A stretch of DNA of 64,000 nt from Paraburkholderia bryophila. GTDB lineage: Bacteria > Pseudomonadota > Gammaproteobacteria > Burkholderiales > Burkholderiaceae. A model generated the notes under the pieces. That model was not told where the DNA came from and did not search any database. It saw only the letters and a list, made by a program, of their open reading frames with translations. The translations under genes and the position numbers were made by a program. The stretch is from NCBI RefSeq assembly GCF_013409255.1, contig NZ_JACCAS010000001.1, positions 2,852,001 through 2,916,000 of the forward strand, in the 5' to 3' direction. This document shows, in pieces, positions 25,801 through 34,541 of the stretch; position 1 is the stretch's first letter, and each line of letters begins with the position of its first letter.

Positions 25801-27804
25801 ATGACCGATCCGCTGATCCCCGCTGTCGTCGCTTTTCGCGACAACGGCTCGCTTTATTCACCGCTCTATAACGACATCTATCACAGCGTCGTGGGCGGTC
25901 TCGAACAATCCCAATACGTTTTTCTGCGCGGTAACGCGTTGCCGGAACGATGGCAAAAGCGCCGTGTTTTCACCGTGCTCGAAACCGGTTTCGGCATGGG
26001 CATCAACTTTCTGATGACTTGGGCCGCGTGGCGCGCCGATCCGGCGCGCTGCGAGCGGCTGCATTTCGTGTCGACCGAGAAGCATCCGTTCATTCTGGAC
26101 GATCTGCGCAGCGTCTACGCAAAGACCCTCTCCGACCCGACCATTGCCGCGTTGGCGGAAACGCTCGCCGACGCCTGGCCGATGCTGGTTCCGGGCACGC
26201 ACCGGCTCGAATTCGACGACGGCCGTGTCGTGCTCACGCTGGTATTCGGCGACGCAATCGAGAGCTTGCCGGCGTTGAGACTGCGCGCCGACGCGTTCTA
26301 TCTGGACGGTTTCGCACCGGCCAAAAACCCCGAACTCTGGACCCCGGCGATCTTCAAGTCGCTCGCGCGCCTGGCGGGCGACGGCGCGACCTTCGCCACT
26401 TACAGCAGCGCCGGCGACATCAAGCGCGCGTTGACGCAATGCGGCTTCGAGTACCGCAAGGTAGACGGCTTCGGGTGGAAACGGGCGATGCTGGTCGGCC
26501 ATTTCGCGCCGCGCTGGCGTGTGCGGCGTTATGAACCGCCCGCGCCGCTCGCGGTAGAAGAACGGCACGCGGTCGTAATCGGCGCCGGGCTCGCGGGCTG
26601 CGCGGTGATCGAGCGGCTCGCCGCGCGCGGCTGGCGCGTGACGTCGCTGGAGCGGCATGCGTCGGTGGCGCAAGACGCGTCGGGCAATCCTGCCGGCGTG
26701 TTCCATCCCATGATTTCGCGCGACGACAGCGTCGCGTCGCGCGTGACGCGCGCGGGCTTTCTGTACACGCTCAGGCGCTGGGCCGCGCTCGAACGGCTCG
26801 GCCACCCACTGTTGCGCGGCGCGCCAGGCCTGTTGCAAATCGCCGCAGACGACGAAGAAGCCCGTTCGATCAGCGACGCGATCGCCGCGTTCGGCTATCC
26901 GTCCGAGTACGTGACGCCCGTGTCGGCGCAAGACGCGCAAAAACTGGCCGGCATGCCGCTAGCACGCGGCGGCTGGTTCTTTCCACACGGCGGCTGGATC
27001 GACCCGGCTTCGCTGTGCGCCGCACAATGCGCCGCGGCGGGCAGCTTGCTCGAACGGCGCTTTGGCGTGGACGTCGCGCGAATCGAACGGGATGGCGACC
27101 AATGGACCGTGTTCGACACGTCGGGGCAGGCGGTGGCGCGCGCGCCGGTGGTGATCGTCGCGAGTGCGCACCATGCAGCGCGCATCGCCGGTTTGCGGCA
27201 TGCGCCGACGCGCAGCATCCGCGGCCAATTGACCTTGCTGCCGGCCGGTACGGTCGCGCCGCTGGCGCTGCCGGTGATCGGTGAAGGCTATGCGGTGCCG
27301 CTCGCCGACGGCGTCACGCTGACCGGCGCGACCTACGAGCTGGATGATCCCGACACATCGCTGCGTGCGGACGGCCATCTGGAAAACCTCGAGCGCGTGG
27401 CGCGGATGCTGCCGGCGTTTGCAGGCGTTGCGTCCCTGGAGGCTCAAGCCTCACAAGCCGCTCAAGCTGTACAGACGCCGTCGGCCGCGTTGACCGGCCG
27501 CGTCGCGTTCCGCTGCGTCACCAGCGACCGCATGCCGATGATCGGCCAACTCGCCGACGAAACCCTCGCAGCGCGCGACGCCCAACGCCTGCGTGGTGCC
27601 TGGCCGCTCGACCTGCCGCGCATGGACGGCTTGTACGGCGCCTTCGCCTACGGTTCCCGCGGCCTGGTGTGGGCAGCGCTCGGCGCGGAACTGATCGCGT
27701 CGCAGATCGAAGGCGAGCCGTGGCCAATCGAACGGGATCTGGCCGAGGACATCGATCCGGCTCGCTTCCTCTTGCGAGCATTGCGTCAGGGCACCGTGAG
27801 TTAA
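25801..27804 (+). CDS. mnmC: Bifunctional tRNA mnm5s2U biosynthesis protein MnmC
   Basis: Final two steps in making 5-methylaminomethyl-2-thiouridine at tRNA wobble position 34, 667 aa. The N-terminal SAM-dependent methyltransferase covers about residues 1-240 (FTVLETGFGMGINFLMTW, DAFYLDGFAPAKNPELW). The C-terminal FAD-dependent demodification domain starts at about 256 (AVVIGAGLAGCAVIERLAAR) with GNPAGVFHPM and later VAFRCVTSDRMPMIG. The complementary MnmG step is encoded at 57660 in the same window. A substantial upstream gap (25465-25800) separates it from divergent hupB. Its stop lies directly at the first GTTAACC motif of the DnaA-box region. Confidence 0.95.
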   Translation: MTDPLIPAVVAFRDNGSLYSPLYNDIYHSVVGGLEQSQYVFLRGNALPERWQKRRVFTVLETGFGMGINFLMTWAAWRADPARCERLHFVSTEKHPFILDDLRSVYAKTLSDPTIAALAETLADAWPMLVPGTHRLEFDDGRVVLTLVFGDAIESLPALRLRADAFYLDGFAPAKNPELWTPAIFKSLARLAGDGATFATYSSAGDIKRALTQCGFEYRKVDGFGWKRAMLVGHFAPRWRVRRYEPPAPLAVEERHAVVIGAGLAGCAVIERLAARGWRVTSLERHASVAQDASGNPAGVFHPMISRDDSVASRVTRAGFLYTLRRWAALERLGHPLLRGAPGLLQIAADDEEARSISDAIAAFGYPSEYVTPVSAQDAQKLAGMPLARGGWFFPHGGWIDPASLCAAQCAAAGSLLERRFGVDVARIERDGDQWTVFDTSGQAVARAPVVIVASAHHAARIAGLRHAPTRSIRGQLTLLPAGTVAPLALPVIGEGYAVPLADGVTLTGATYELDDPDTSLRADGHLENLERVARMLPAFAGVASLEAQASQAAQAVQTPSAALTGRVAFRCVTSDRMPMIGQLADETLAARDAQRLRGAWPLDLPRMDGLYGAFAYGSRGLVWAALGAELIASQIEGEPWPIERDLAEDIDPARFLLRALRQGTVS

Positions 27805-28196
27805 CCGCGCGTCGAGCCGTGTTTCGAGCCGTGTTAACCGGTGGATAAGTTATCCACCCCACCCTGTGGATAAGCTTGCGGTTAACCGGCGAAACTCGTG
27901 TGGAACCGTTGTGGACGTAAACGGGGTAACTTTGCCGGCGACGAAAATCGCCAAAAGTTACCCTTGTATACCCGCCGCTCCCGCACAAGCTGTGCATCCG
28001 GTTATGCCGTCGGCAAGCTGATGATTCATTTCGGTAAACAGGAGTTATCCACAGAAACCGAGGCAGCTTGTTAACTGTTACTACGTATACATACAGTAAA
28101 CCTGTAAACAGAAAGGCCGAGGCGAGCTGGAAAGCGGTCGTCGTCGAGAAGCCCGGTTAACCGCCCTCCAGGCGACCGAAAAATTTCCAGTTAACC
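27800..28196. other. DnaA-box / GTTAAC cluster, candidate replication origin region (part 1)
   Basis: Non-coding stretch after mnmC with perfect DnaA boxes TTATCCACA at 27865-27873 (minus) and 28045-28053 (plus). Two one-mismatch boxes TTATCCACC at 27840-27848 (minus) and 27850-27858 (plus) form a GTGGATAA-G-TTATCCAC palindrome. GTTAAC occurs six times (27800, 27833, 27881, 28070, 28156, 28190). Several GTAAAC and GTATAC words and A-runs lie to the right. Together with parAB, parS, mnmG/rsmG and the atp operon in the same window this suggests chromosomal oriC or part of it. Function is inferred from motifs and neighbourhood only. Confidence 0.6.
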
Positions 28197-28672
28197 TTCC
28201 CGAAAAACACATCTGGGTCCCTCAAGCTGAACGTCCGGACGCCCCAAGTTCATCTCAAAACGGTCGCTTTTTCCTCATGCTGCGAAGATAACGTACGTTT
28301 TTACCGTTTTGCCTGCATGTTCGCGCCTTTTCGGTCAACTCTGAAAAAGCTATGGCACAATCGCCGTTCTTTTCCGCGTCGTGCTTCGCCTCTAGCGGCA
28401 CACGCAACAACGGAACGGTGTCGGCCAATCAGAATCTGATTCAAAGTCGCCGGCGTTCTTTCACCGTGCCGTGCCGGTTGCTACGGCCGCACTCAGGAAT
28501 GCGCCGGGCTCCCAGCGGCTGCGGTGCATTCAGATCATCCGATCGTTGAAAAACTCGCAACGCGGGTCACGCGAAGCGATCGCGACTGTGAGCGCTTCAT
28601 GCGCCCGCCCGCTCGCCGGTGTTCGCGCCGGTTCGTGTCGCCTGCCGTTGCTGCCAAGGAGAACCCATCACG
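28197..28672. other. Intergenic region upstream of the antiporter gene
   Basis: About 475 bp with no gene I can support; short open frames here have no Shine-Dalgarno site or recognisable product. T-rich runs near 28266-28330 and a TATGGCACAAT segment near 28350 may belong to the antiporter promoter, but no clear -35/-10 pair was found. Confidence 0.5.
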
Positions 28673-29878
28673 ATGAAGTCGGCGTTTTCATTCTTTCCGG
28701 CCTGGCCTCTCGCACCCGACGCCATTTTTTGGGCGGGTCTCGCCTTGCTTGCCGCCGGCCTGTGCGGTGAACTGTGTTATCGCGCGTGGCGTCTGCCGCG
28801 TATTTCCGGCTATGCGGTGATTGGTCTCGTCGCCGGCGCGGCGGGTTCGGGCGTGATCGATGCCGATTCCGCCAGCGCCGCGCGACCTTTACTCGACGTC
28901 GCGCTCGGTTTGCTGCTGTTCGAACTCGGCAGCCGGCTCGATTTGCGCTGGATTCGCCGTAACCCTTGGCTGATCCTGTCGAGCGTGGCGGAAGCGACGC
29001 TGACGTTCGCGTTGGTATTGCCGGTTTTGCTATTGCTGAACGTGCCGGTGATCGTGGCAACCGTGCTCGCCGCGATCGCGATGGCCACCTCGCCCGCGAT
29101 GGTGATCCAGCTCAAAACGGAATTGCGCGCGGAAGGCCAGGTCACGCAACGCATGCTGACCTTGACCGCGTTGAACAGCATGTACGCGGTGGTGATCGAA
29201 AAGCTGGTGTCGAGCTGGTTGCATCAGGAGGCTTACGGCAATGTTTTCGCCACCATCCTGCAACCGCTGTATCTGCTGGTCGGCTCGCTCGTGCTCGCGT
29301 ATTTGCTGGCGCGGACCTGCACGTTCTTTTATCGCCGTCTGAACATGCAGGACGAGCACTCGTTTGTCGCGCTGTTCGGCTTGGTGTTGCTGGCGATCGC
29401 AGTCGCGCATCTGTTCAAGCTGTCGACGATTCTGGCGCTGCTCGCAGCCGGCATCATCGTGAAAAATCATGAGGCGCGTCCGCAGTTGTGGCCGGAGCAT
29501 TTCGGCACCGCCGGCTGGTTGCTGACCGTGATTCTGTTCGTGCTGACGCTGACTTCGTTCGAATGGAAAGATATCGCGCTCGGCGGTGTGGCGGCATTGG
29601 GCCTGATCGTTGCGCGTCTGGTGGCGAAACTGGTCGGCGTGCTGGCCTTTGCGAAACCGAGCGGCTTGAACTGGAAGCAGGGCATAGCGCTCGGTTTATC
29701 GTTATCGCCCATGTCGGCGCTCGCGTATCTGCTGGTCGACGATACGTACAACCTGTACCCGAACTTCGATCCGCAACTGCGCGCGATCGTGATGTGTTCG
29801 ATTTTCGTGCTGCAGATTCTCGGGCCGTGGCTCGTCTATCGCAGTCTCGCGCTGGTGGCCGAGCGGCGCGAAGAGTAA
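28673..29878 (+). CDS. Monovalent cation:proton antiporter (CPA2 family)
   Basis: Integral membrane Na+ or K+/H+ exchanger-like protein, 401 aa with about 11-12 hydrophobic helices. Typical CPA2 features are PRISGYAVIGLVAGAAGSG near the N-terminus, DVALGLLLFELGSRLD and the paired small-residue helix AAIAMATSPAMVIQ. It lacks the TrkA-N domain of KefB/C proteins. An AAGGAGAA Shine-Dalgarno precedes the ATG at 28673. The ion is not deducible. It lies between the two DnaA-box clusters. Confidence 0.85.
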   Translation: MKSAFSFFPAWPLAPDAIFWAGLALLAAGLCGELCYRAWRLPRISGYAVIGLVAGAAGSGVIDADSASAARPLLDVALGLLLFELGSRLDLRWIRRNPWLILSSVAEATLTFALVLPVLLLLNVPVIVATVLAAIAMATSPAMVIQLKTELRAEGQVTQRMLTLTALNSMYAVVIEKLVSSWLHQEAYGNVFATILQPLYLLVGSLVLAYLLARTCTFFYRRLNMQDEHSFVALFGLVLLAIAVAHLFKLSTILALLAAGIIVKNHEARPQLWPEHFGTAGWLLTVILFVLTLTSFEWKDIALGGVAALGLIVARLVAKLVGVLAFAKPSGLNWKQGIALGLSLSPMSALAYLLVDDTYNLYPNFDPQLRAIVMCSIFVLQILGPWLVYRSLALVAERREE

Positions 29879-29990
29879 GCGCGCGGCGCTGCTCGATGTT
29901 TCATCCGCCTGATTCGACTTACTCGAGTTATTCGATTCAAAAACGGCCGGGCAGGCGACAACTTCCCGGCCGACTGACACAGGGGACGCT

Positions 29991-31106
29991 ATGTCACTCG
30001 AACCCTTCATCGATTCGAAACCGTATACCTTCGGTGTCGAACTCGAGATGCAAATCGTCAACACGCACGACTATGATCTGACCAAAGCCGGCTCGGATCT
30101 GCTGCGCCTCATCAAAGACGAAAAAATTCCCGGCAACATCACGCCGGAAATTACCGAAAGCATGATCGAGCTGTCGACCGGCATCTGCACGACGCACGAG
30201 CAGGCCGTCACCGATTTGCGCAAGATTCGCGACACGCTGGTTTCCGCGGCGGATCATCTGAACGTCGGTTTGTGCGGCGGCGGCACGCACGCGTTCCAGC
30301 AATGGAGCGAACGGCAGATCGTCGATACGCCGCGCTTTCAGTACCTTTCCGAGTTGTACGGCTATCTGGCCAAGCAATTCACGGTGTTCGGCCAGCACGT
30401 GCATATCGGCTGTCCGGATCCGAACAGCGCGCTGTATCTGCTGCATTCCATGTCGCGCTTCATTCCGCATTTCATCGCGTTGTCCGCTTCGTCGCCATTC
30501 GTGCAAGGCGTCGACACCGGTTTTCATTCGGCACGCCTGAATTCCGTGTTCGCGTTTCCGCTGTCAGGCCGCGCGCCGTTCGTGCTGACGTGGGACAGCT
30601 TCGAGGAATATTTCTCGAAGATGGTCCACACGGGCGTGGTCAACAGCATGAAAGATTTCTACTGGGACATCCGGCCGAAGCCGGGTTTCGGCACGATCGA
30701 AGTACGCGTGATGGACACGCCGCTATCGGTGGATCGCGCGGCGGCGATCGCCTGCTACATCCAGACGCTGGCGCGGCATTTGCTGCTCGACAAACCGATC
30801 ACGCCGCAGGAAGACGATTACCTCGTCTACACCTTCAATCGCTTCGAAGCATGCCGCTTCGGTCTGGCCGGTACCTGCATCAATCCGCAAACCGGCGAAC
30901 GCAAGACGATTTCCGAAGACATCCTCGAAACGCTCGATCTGATTGCACCGCACGCCGAAGCATTGGGTTCGGGTAATGCGCTTGCCGAGATCGGCGCGAT
31001 CGCGCGCGGGCAGGTGAACGACGCAACCTGGTTGCGCGGCGTGTTCGAGAAAGAAAAATCCTTGCACGAAGCTGTCCGTCAGCAATGTTTGCAATGGCGA
31101 GCCTAG
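29991..31106 (+). CDS. ybdK: YbdK-type carboxylate-amine ligase (glutamate-cysteine ligase 2 family)
   Basis: ATP-dependent carboxylate-amine ligase, 371 aa. Motifs include [13 protein letters not shown] (catalytic acidic cluster), the segment from [21 protein letters not shown] and [11 protein letters not shown] (His pair), plus [22 protein letters not shown]. coli YbdK has only weak gamma-glutamylcysteine synthetase activity, so the natural substrate is open. It ends in a strong terminator at 31141 and differs in family from gshA at 2678. Confidence 0.9.
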   Translation: MSLEPFIDSKPYTFGVELEMQIVNTHDYDLTKAGSDLLRLIKDEKIPGNITPEITESMIELSTGICTTHEQAVTDLRKIRDTLVSAADHLNVGLCGGGTHAFQQWSERQIVDTPRFQYLSELYGYLAKQFTVFGQHVHIGCPDPNSALYLLHSMSRFIPHFIALSASSPFVQGVDTGFHSARLNSVFAFPLSGRAPFVLTWDSFEEYFSKMVHTGVVNSMKDFYWDIRPKPGFGTIEVRVMDTPLSVDRAAAIACYIQTLARHLLLDKPITPQEDDYLVYTFNRFEACRFGLAGTCINPQTGERKTISEDILETLDLIAPHAEALGSGNALAEIGAIARGQVNDATWLRGVFEKEKSLHEAVRQQCLQWRA

Positions 31107-31140
31107 TCAGGCACAGAACGGATTACGTCAAACCGTAAGG

Positions 31141-31167
31141 AAACCCGCCTCGTGCGGGTTTTTTTAT
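31141..31167 (+). terminator. Intrinsic terminator after ybdK
   Basis: Perfect 8-bp stem AAACCCGC/GCGGGTTT with loop CTCGT followed by TTTTTT, 35 bases after the stop. The T run merges with the AT-rich segment of the second DnaA-box cluster. Confidence 0.9.
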
Positions 31168-31450
31168 GTAATTTATTTTTCCAGCCGGAGGTGTCTTAGG
31201 TTTTTATAAAGTTAACGTATACCAAAGTAGTAGTAGTTAACAAGCATCGCCCTGGCCTGTGGACAACTGAATAATTCCCTGCAAAGTCAACGCGCTGCGT
31301 AAACCATAACTGCACGGGACGCGAACGCATCGACGCTGGTATACGAGGACAACTTCTGCAGGCAAAAACAGCGCCTGGATGCTTATCAAGAATCGGTGCA
31401 CAAGCCGTCCCCAGGTTTTCCAGCGGTTATCCACAGCTTGCCTTGGATAA
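31158..31450. other. DnaA-box / GTTAAC cluster with AT-rich segment, candidate origin region (part 2)
   Basis: An AT-rich block (31158-31245) contains two GTTAAC motifs (31211, 31236). To its right are TTGTCCACA (minus strand, 31258-31266), a perfect TTATCCACA (plus, 31427-31435) and a degenerate box near 31442-31450. GTATAC words recur (31217, 31340). Motif content matches the 27.8 kb cluster. The AT-rich block beside DnaA boxes would suit an unwinding element. No gene occupies 31168-31643. Confidence 0.5.
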
Positions 31451-31643
31451 GTTAGCTGTACGATTCGCCGCTCTCGCATAGAATGTCGTTTTCGCTGCCT
31501 TGGCTGGTCAGGCGGCAAATTTTTGAGATAGTAGAAACCGTCTTGTCCGCAGTCGGGCGAGGCTACCCCCACAGGCTGCGGGCGCGGTCGGCGAGCAAGT
31601 CGCCGGTCTTGAACCAAAGCTGTAAATAAACGAATCGAAGATT

Positions 31644-32282
31644 ATGAGCGAAGGCGTATACGGAGAACAGGCAGCCGGGCGGGTGACCCACAGCCTCTTG
31701 CGATTGAGCACGGCGATGCGCAGCCAGGCTTGGGAATGGGCCGAAGGCGCGGGTCTCACCCCGACCCAAGGCGAAATTCTCGTCCTGCTGATGCAGCGCA
31801 AAGGCCCGATGCGCCTCGGCGAAATCGCCCGCGAAACGGCCCTGACCGCAGCGACCACGAGCGATGCCGTCAGCACGCTCGAAACCAAGGGTCTGGTCGA
31901 AAAGCGCCGTGCGCTCGACGACGGCCGCGCACTCGCGGTTCGTCTGACGGCACGTGGCCGTACCGCTGCGAAGCGCGCCGCGCAATGGCCGGACTTCCTC
32001 GCGAAGGCGGTCGGCACGCTGCGTGACGATGAGCAGTCGGTGTTCTATCGCACGTTGCTCAAGACCGTCCATCAGCTGGAAGCGCAAGGCACGATTCCGC
32101 CGCACCGCATGTGCCTGAGCTGCGCGCACTTCGAGCCGAGCAAGAATCCGAAGAAGACGCCGCATCACTGCTCGCTGCTCGACATGAACATGTCGGACAC
32201 GAACGTGCGTCTGGATTGCTCGGTCTACGAAATCGCCGACGTCGCCACCCAGAAAAAGACCTGGAAGATCTTCGCCCAGTAA
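31644..32282 (+). CDS. MarR-family regulator with a C-terminal four-cysteine domain
   Basis: A 212-aa regulator. The winged-helix MarR core spans about residues 15-145, with QGEILVLLMQRKGPMRLGEI, recognition helix TAATTSDAVSTLETKGLVEK and wing RRALDDGRALAVRLT. Beyond the usual MarR end it carries ~60 residues with Cys157-x2-Cys160, His174-His175-Cys176 and Cys192. The cysteine spacing suggests an iron-sulfur cluster or zinc site and hence redox or metal sensing (inference). AT-rich DNA with DnaA boxes lies upstream, and the amidotransferase gene follows after a 124-bp gap holding a hairpin. Confidence 0.85.
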   Translation: MSEGVYGEQAAGRVTHSLLRLSTAMRSQAWEWAEGAGLTPTQGEILVLLMQRKGPMRLGEIARETALTAATTSDAVSTLETKGLVEKRRALDDGRALAVRLTARGRTAAKRAAQWPDFLAKAVGTLRDDEQSVFYRTLLKTVHQLEAQGTIPPHRMCLSCAHFEPSKNPKKTPHHCSLLDMNMSDTNVRLDCSVYEIADVATQKKTWKIFAQ

Positions 32283-32321
32283 GGCGGCTTCTTCCGGAAC
32301 AATCCGCTACACTGCCAAGCC

Positions 32322-32351
32322 GGCTTAGGGTTGGTTAAGCCACCCTAAGCC
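32322..32351. repeat. Perfect inverted repeat between marR and amidotransferase genes
   Basis: Arms GGCTTAGGGT and ACCCTAAGCC (10 bp, perfect) flank a 10-base spacer TGGTTAAGCC. There is no T run, so it may be an operator or an mRNA structure rather than a terminator. Confidence 0.5.
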
Positions 32352-32405
32352 GATCGGCGCCGCGTAGCGGCAAGTCTTTAGTCAACCTGAAGGTGGGTCA
32401 GGCCG

Positions 32406-33119
32406 ATGAATCGCGAAGTTCTGGCCATTCGCCATGTGCACTTCGAGGATCTGGGTAGTCTTGAGCTGGTGCTCGGCGAGCGCGGCCGTCCGGTCCGTTA
32501 TCTCGACGTCGGCTTAGGCCGTATCGAGGCGCCGAATCCGGTATCCGCGTCGGTGATGGTGGTGCTCGGCGGCCCGATCAGCGCCACCGACGACGCGCTT
32601 TATCCGACGCTCGTACCGCTGCTGTCGCTGATCGAAAAACGCATTGCCGCCGGTTTACCGACGCTCGGCATCTGCCTCGGCGCTCAACTGATCGCCCGTG
32701 CGCTTGGTGCGCGGGTCTATCCTGCCGGGCATACCGAACTCGGCTGGACACCGCTCACACTGACCGAGGCCGGTCGCGCTTCGCCGGTGCGTCATCTGGA
32801 CGCCGCGCAGACCTCCATGCTGCATTGGCACGGCGACACCTTTGATCTCCCTGACAACGCCACGCGTCTTGCCTCCACGCTGGCCTGCGAAAACCAGGCG
32901 TTCAGTTGGGGCAACCATGTGCTCGGCTTGCAATGCCATCCGGAGATTCGCACCGATCGCTTCGAACCCTGGCTGATCGGCAATGCCGGCGAGCTGGTCG
33001 GCCATGGTATCGATGCACGCCGGTTGCGTGCCGAAACCGCGCAGTTCGGCCCCGCACTGGAAGCCGCCGCCTGCCGGATGTTCGGTGAGTGGCTCGACCA
33101 GGTCGAGCCTAAGCCCTGA
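32406..33119 (+). CDS. Class I glutamine amidotransferase-like protein (GMP synthase-like)
   Basis: Stand-alone GATase1 domain, 237 aa. The nucleophile elbow GICLGAQ carries the catalytic Cys, the oxyanion strand is VVLGGPISATDD, and the His-Glu pair sits in LGLQCHPEIR. The family (COG0518-like) includes GuaA-like glutaminases and gamma-glutamyl hydrolases such as PuuD/SpuA relatives; the acceptor is not deducible. An AAGGTGGGTC Shine-Dalgarno region precedes the ATG. Confidence 0.85.
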   Translation: MNREVLAIRHVHFEDLGSLELVLGERGRPVRYLDVGLGRIEAPNPVSASVMVVLGGPISATDDALYPTLVPLLSLIEKRIAAGLPTLGICLGAQLIARALGARVYPAGHTELGWTPLTLTEAGRASPVRHLDAAQTSMLHWHGDTFDLPDNATRLASTLACENQAFSWGNHVLGLQCHPEIRTDRFEPWLIGNAGELVGHGIDARRLRAETAQFGPALEAAACRMFGEWLDQVEPKP

Positions 33120-33212
33120 GCCTTAAGCGCTAAGCTGAAGCGACCCCTGTCTGCAGTAAATCCCTCGCGGTGCTATGCTCGATCGCTCTCGGGTTTCTAC
33201 TGGGCGACATCC

Positions 33213-34325
33213 ATGAGCGCGCTTTTTTCTCCGCTCACGCTGCGTAGCGTGACGCTTCCCAATCGTATCGTCGTGTCCCCGATGTGCCAGTATTCCGCCG
33301 ATCGTGGCGAGGCCACCGCGTGGCACATGATCCACCTCGGCAGCCTGGCTTTGTCGGGCGCCGGCATGTTGTGTATCGAAGCGACCTCGGTCGAACCGGA
33401 CGGCCGCATCACCCCCGGCGATCTCGGCCTGTGGGACGACGCGACCGAAGCCGCGCTCGTGCCGGTGCTGGCCGCGATCCGCAAGCATTCCCATATCAAG
33501 GTGACGATGCAGTTGTCGCACGCCGGGCGCAAGGCGTCGAGCCAGGCGCCGTGGGAAGGCGGGCAACTGATTCCGGTGTCGCAAGGCGGCTGGTTGCCGC
33601 ATGCGCCGTCGGCGCTGCCGCACAAGGCCGGCGAAGAACCGCCGCTGGCACTCGATACGCCCGCATTGAACCGGATTCGCGAAGCATTCGCGGCCTCCGC
33701 GCGGCGTGCCGCACGCCTCGGTATCGACGGGCTGGAAGTGCATGCGGCGCATGGTTATCTGCTGCATCAATTCCTGTCGCCGATCGCCAACCAACGTACC
33801 GACGACTACGGCGGCTCGCTCGAAAACCGCATGCGTTTTCCGCTGGAAATCTTCGACATCGTGCGCGCCGCGTTTCCCGCCGACAAACCGGTTGGCGTGC
33901 GCGTCTCGGCAACCGATTGGGTCGAGGACGGCTGGACCTTGGAAGACACGATCGCGTTCGCGCAAGAATTGAAGAAGCGCGGCTGCGACTGGATCGACGT
34001 GTCGTCCGGCGGTGTCTCGCCGTTGCAGAAGATTCCGCTCGAACCGGGCTATCAGATTCCCTTCGCGAAGGCGGTCAAAGAGGCTACCGGCCTCACGACG
34101 ATCGGCGTGGGCCTGATCACCGATCCGCTTCATGCCGAGCAACTGATCGAAGCCGGCGACGCCGATCTGATCGCGCTGGCCCGTGCATTGCTGTACAACC
34201 CGCGTTGGCCGTGGCACGCCGCGGCGCAACTCGGTGCGACGGTCGAGGCGCCGCCGCAATATTGGCGTTCGCAACCCCGCGAGCAGAAAGCGCTGTTCGG
34301 CGACATTTCGTTCGGACAACGTTGA
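33213..34325 (+). CDS. NADH:flavin oxidoreductase, Old Yellow Enzyme family (XenA/YqjM-like)
   Basis: FMN-dependent ene-reductase of 370 aa with a TIM-barrel fold. The N-terminus LRSVTLPNRIVVSPMCQYSA carries the Cys that characterises the YqjM/XenA subgroup. MQLSHAGRKAS and the active-site block EVHAAHGYLLHQFLSP with the following NQRTDDYGGS are all present, and the C-terminal GDADLIALARALLYNPRWP binds FMN phosphate. It probably reduces electrophilic alkenes or nitro compounds. It appears to be a single gene. Confidence 0.93.
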   Translation: MSALFSPLTLRSVTLPNRIVVSPMCQYSADRGEATAWHMIHLGSLALSGAGMLCIEATSVEPDGRITPGDLGLWDDATEAALVPVLAAIRKHSHIKVTMQLSHAGRKASSQAPWEGGQLIPVSQGGWLPHAPSALPHKAGEEPPLALDTPALNRIREAFAASARRAARLGIDGLEVHAAHGYLLHQFLSPIANQRTDDYGGSLENRMRFPLEIFDIVRAAFPADKPVGVRVSATDWVEDGWTLEDTIAFAQELKKRGCDWIDVSSGGVSPLQKIPLEPGYQIPFAKAVKEATGLTTIGVGLITDPLHAEQLIEAGDADLIALARALLYNPRWPWHAAAQLGATVEAPPQYWRSQPREQKALFGDISFGQR

Positions 34326-34541
34326 AGGTGACGCGCGTGACACGATCACGTCTTTTTGACGGTTGAAGGAAGCCGTCTGGAGCGTGTAGGATGCCGGATG
34401 TGGCGTAGGTGCGCCGCAAGTCGACGCGGCGCTCGCAAGGCGCCGCGTTTGCTATCCGCGTCGGAAAAAAGCAGCGCGTCAGACGCGGGCATGTCCGGCG
34501 GCTGCCGGACCTCATCCCCGTTATTCACAAGGATTCATTCA

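Noticed and set aside
28345..28375. Sigma-54 type promoter (TGGCAC) before the antiporter gene
   Set aside because: The -12 TTGCA element is missing at the required distance.
28352..28549. Short ORF in the region upstream of the antiporter
   Set aside because: No Shine-Dalgarno site, no domain, and unusual Ser/Arg composition typical of non-coding sequence.
27800..31450. Plasmid or phage origin
   Set aside because: No replication initiator, integrase or phage genes nearby; the surrounding genes are core chromosomal.
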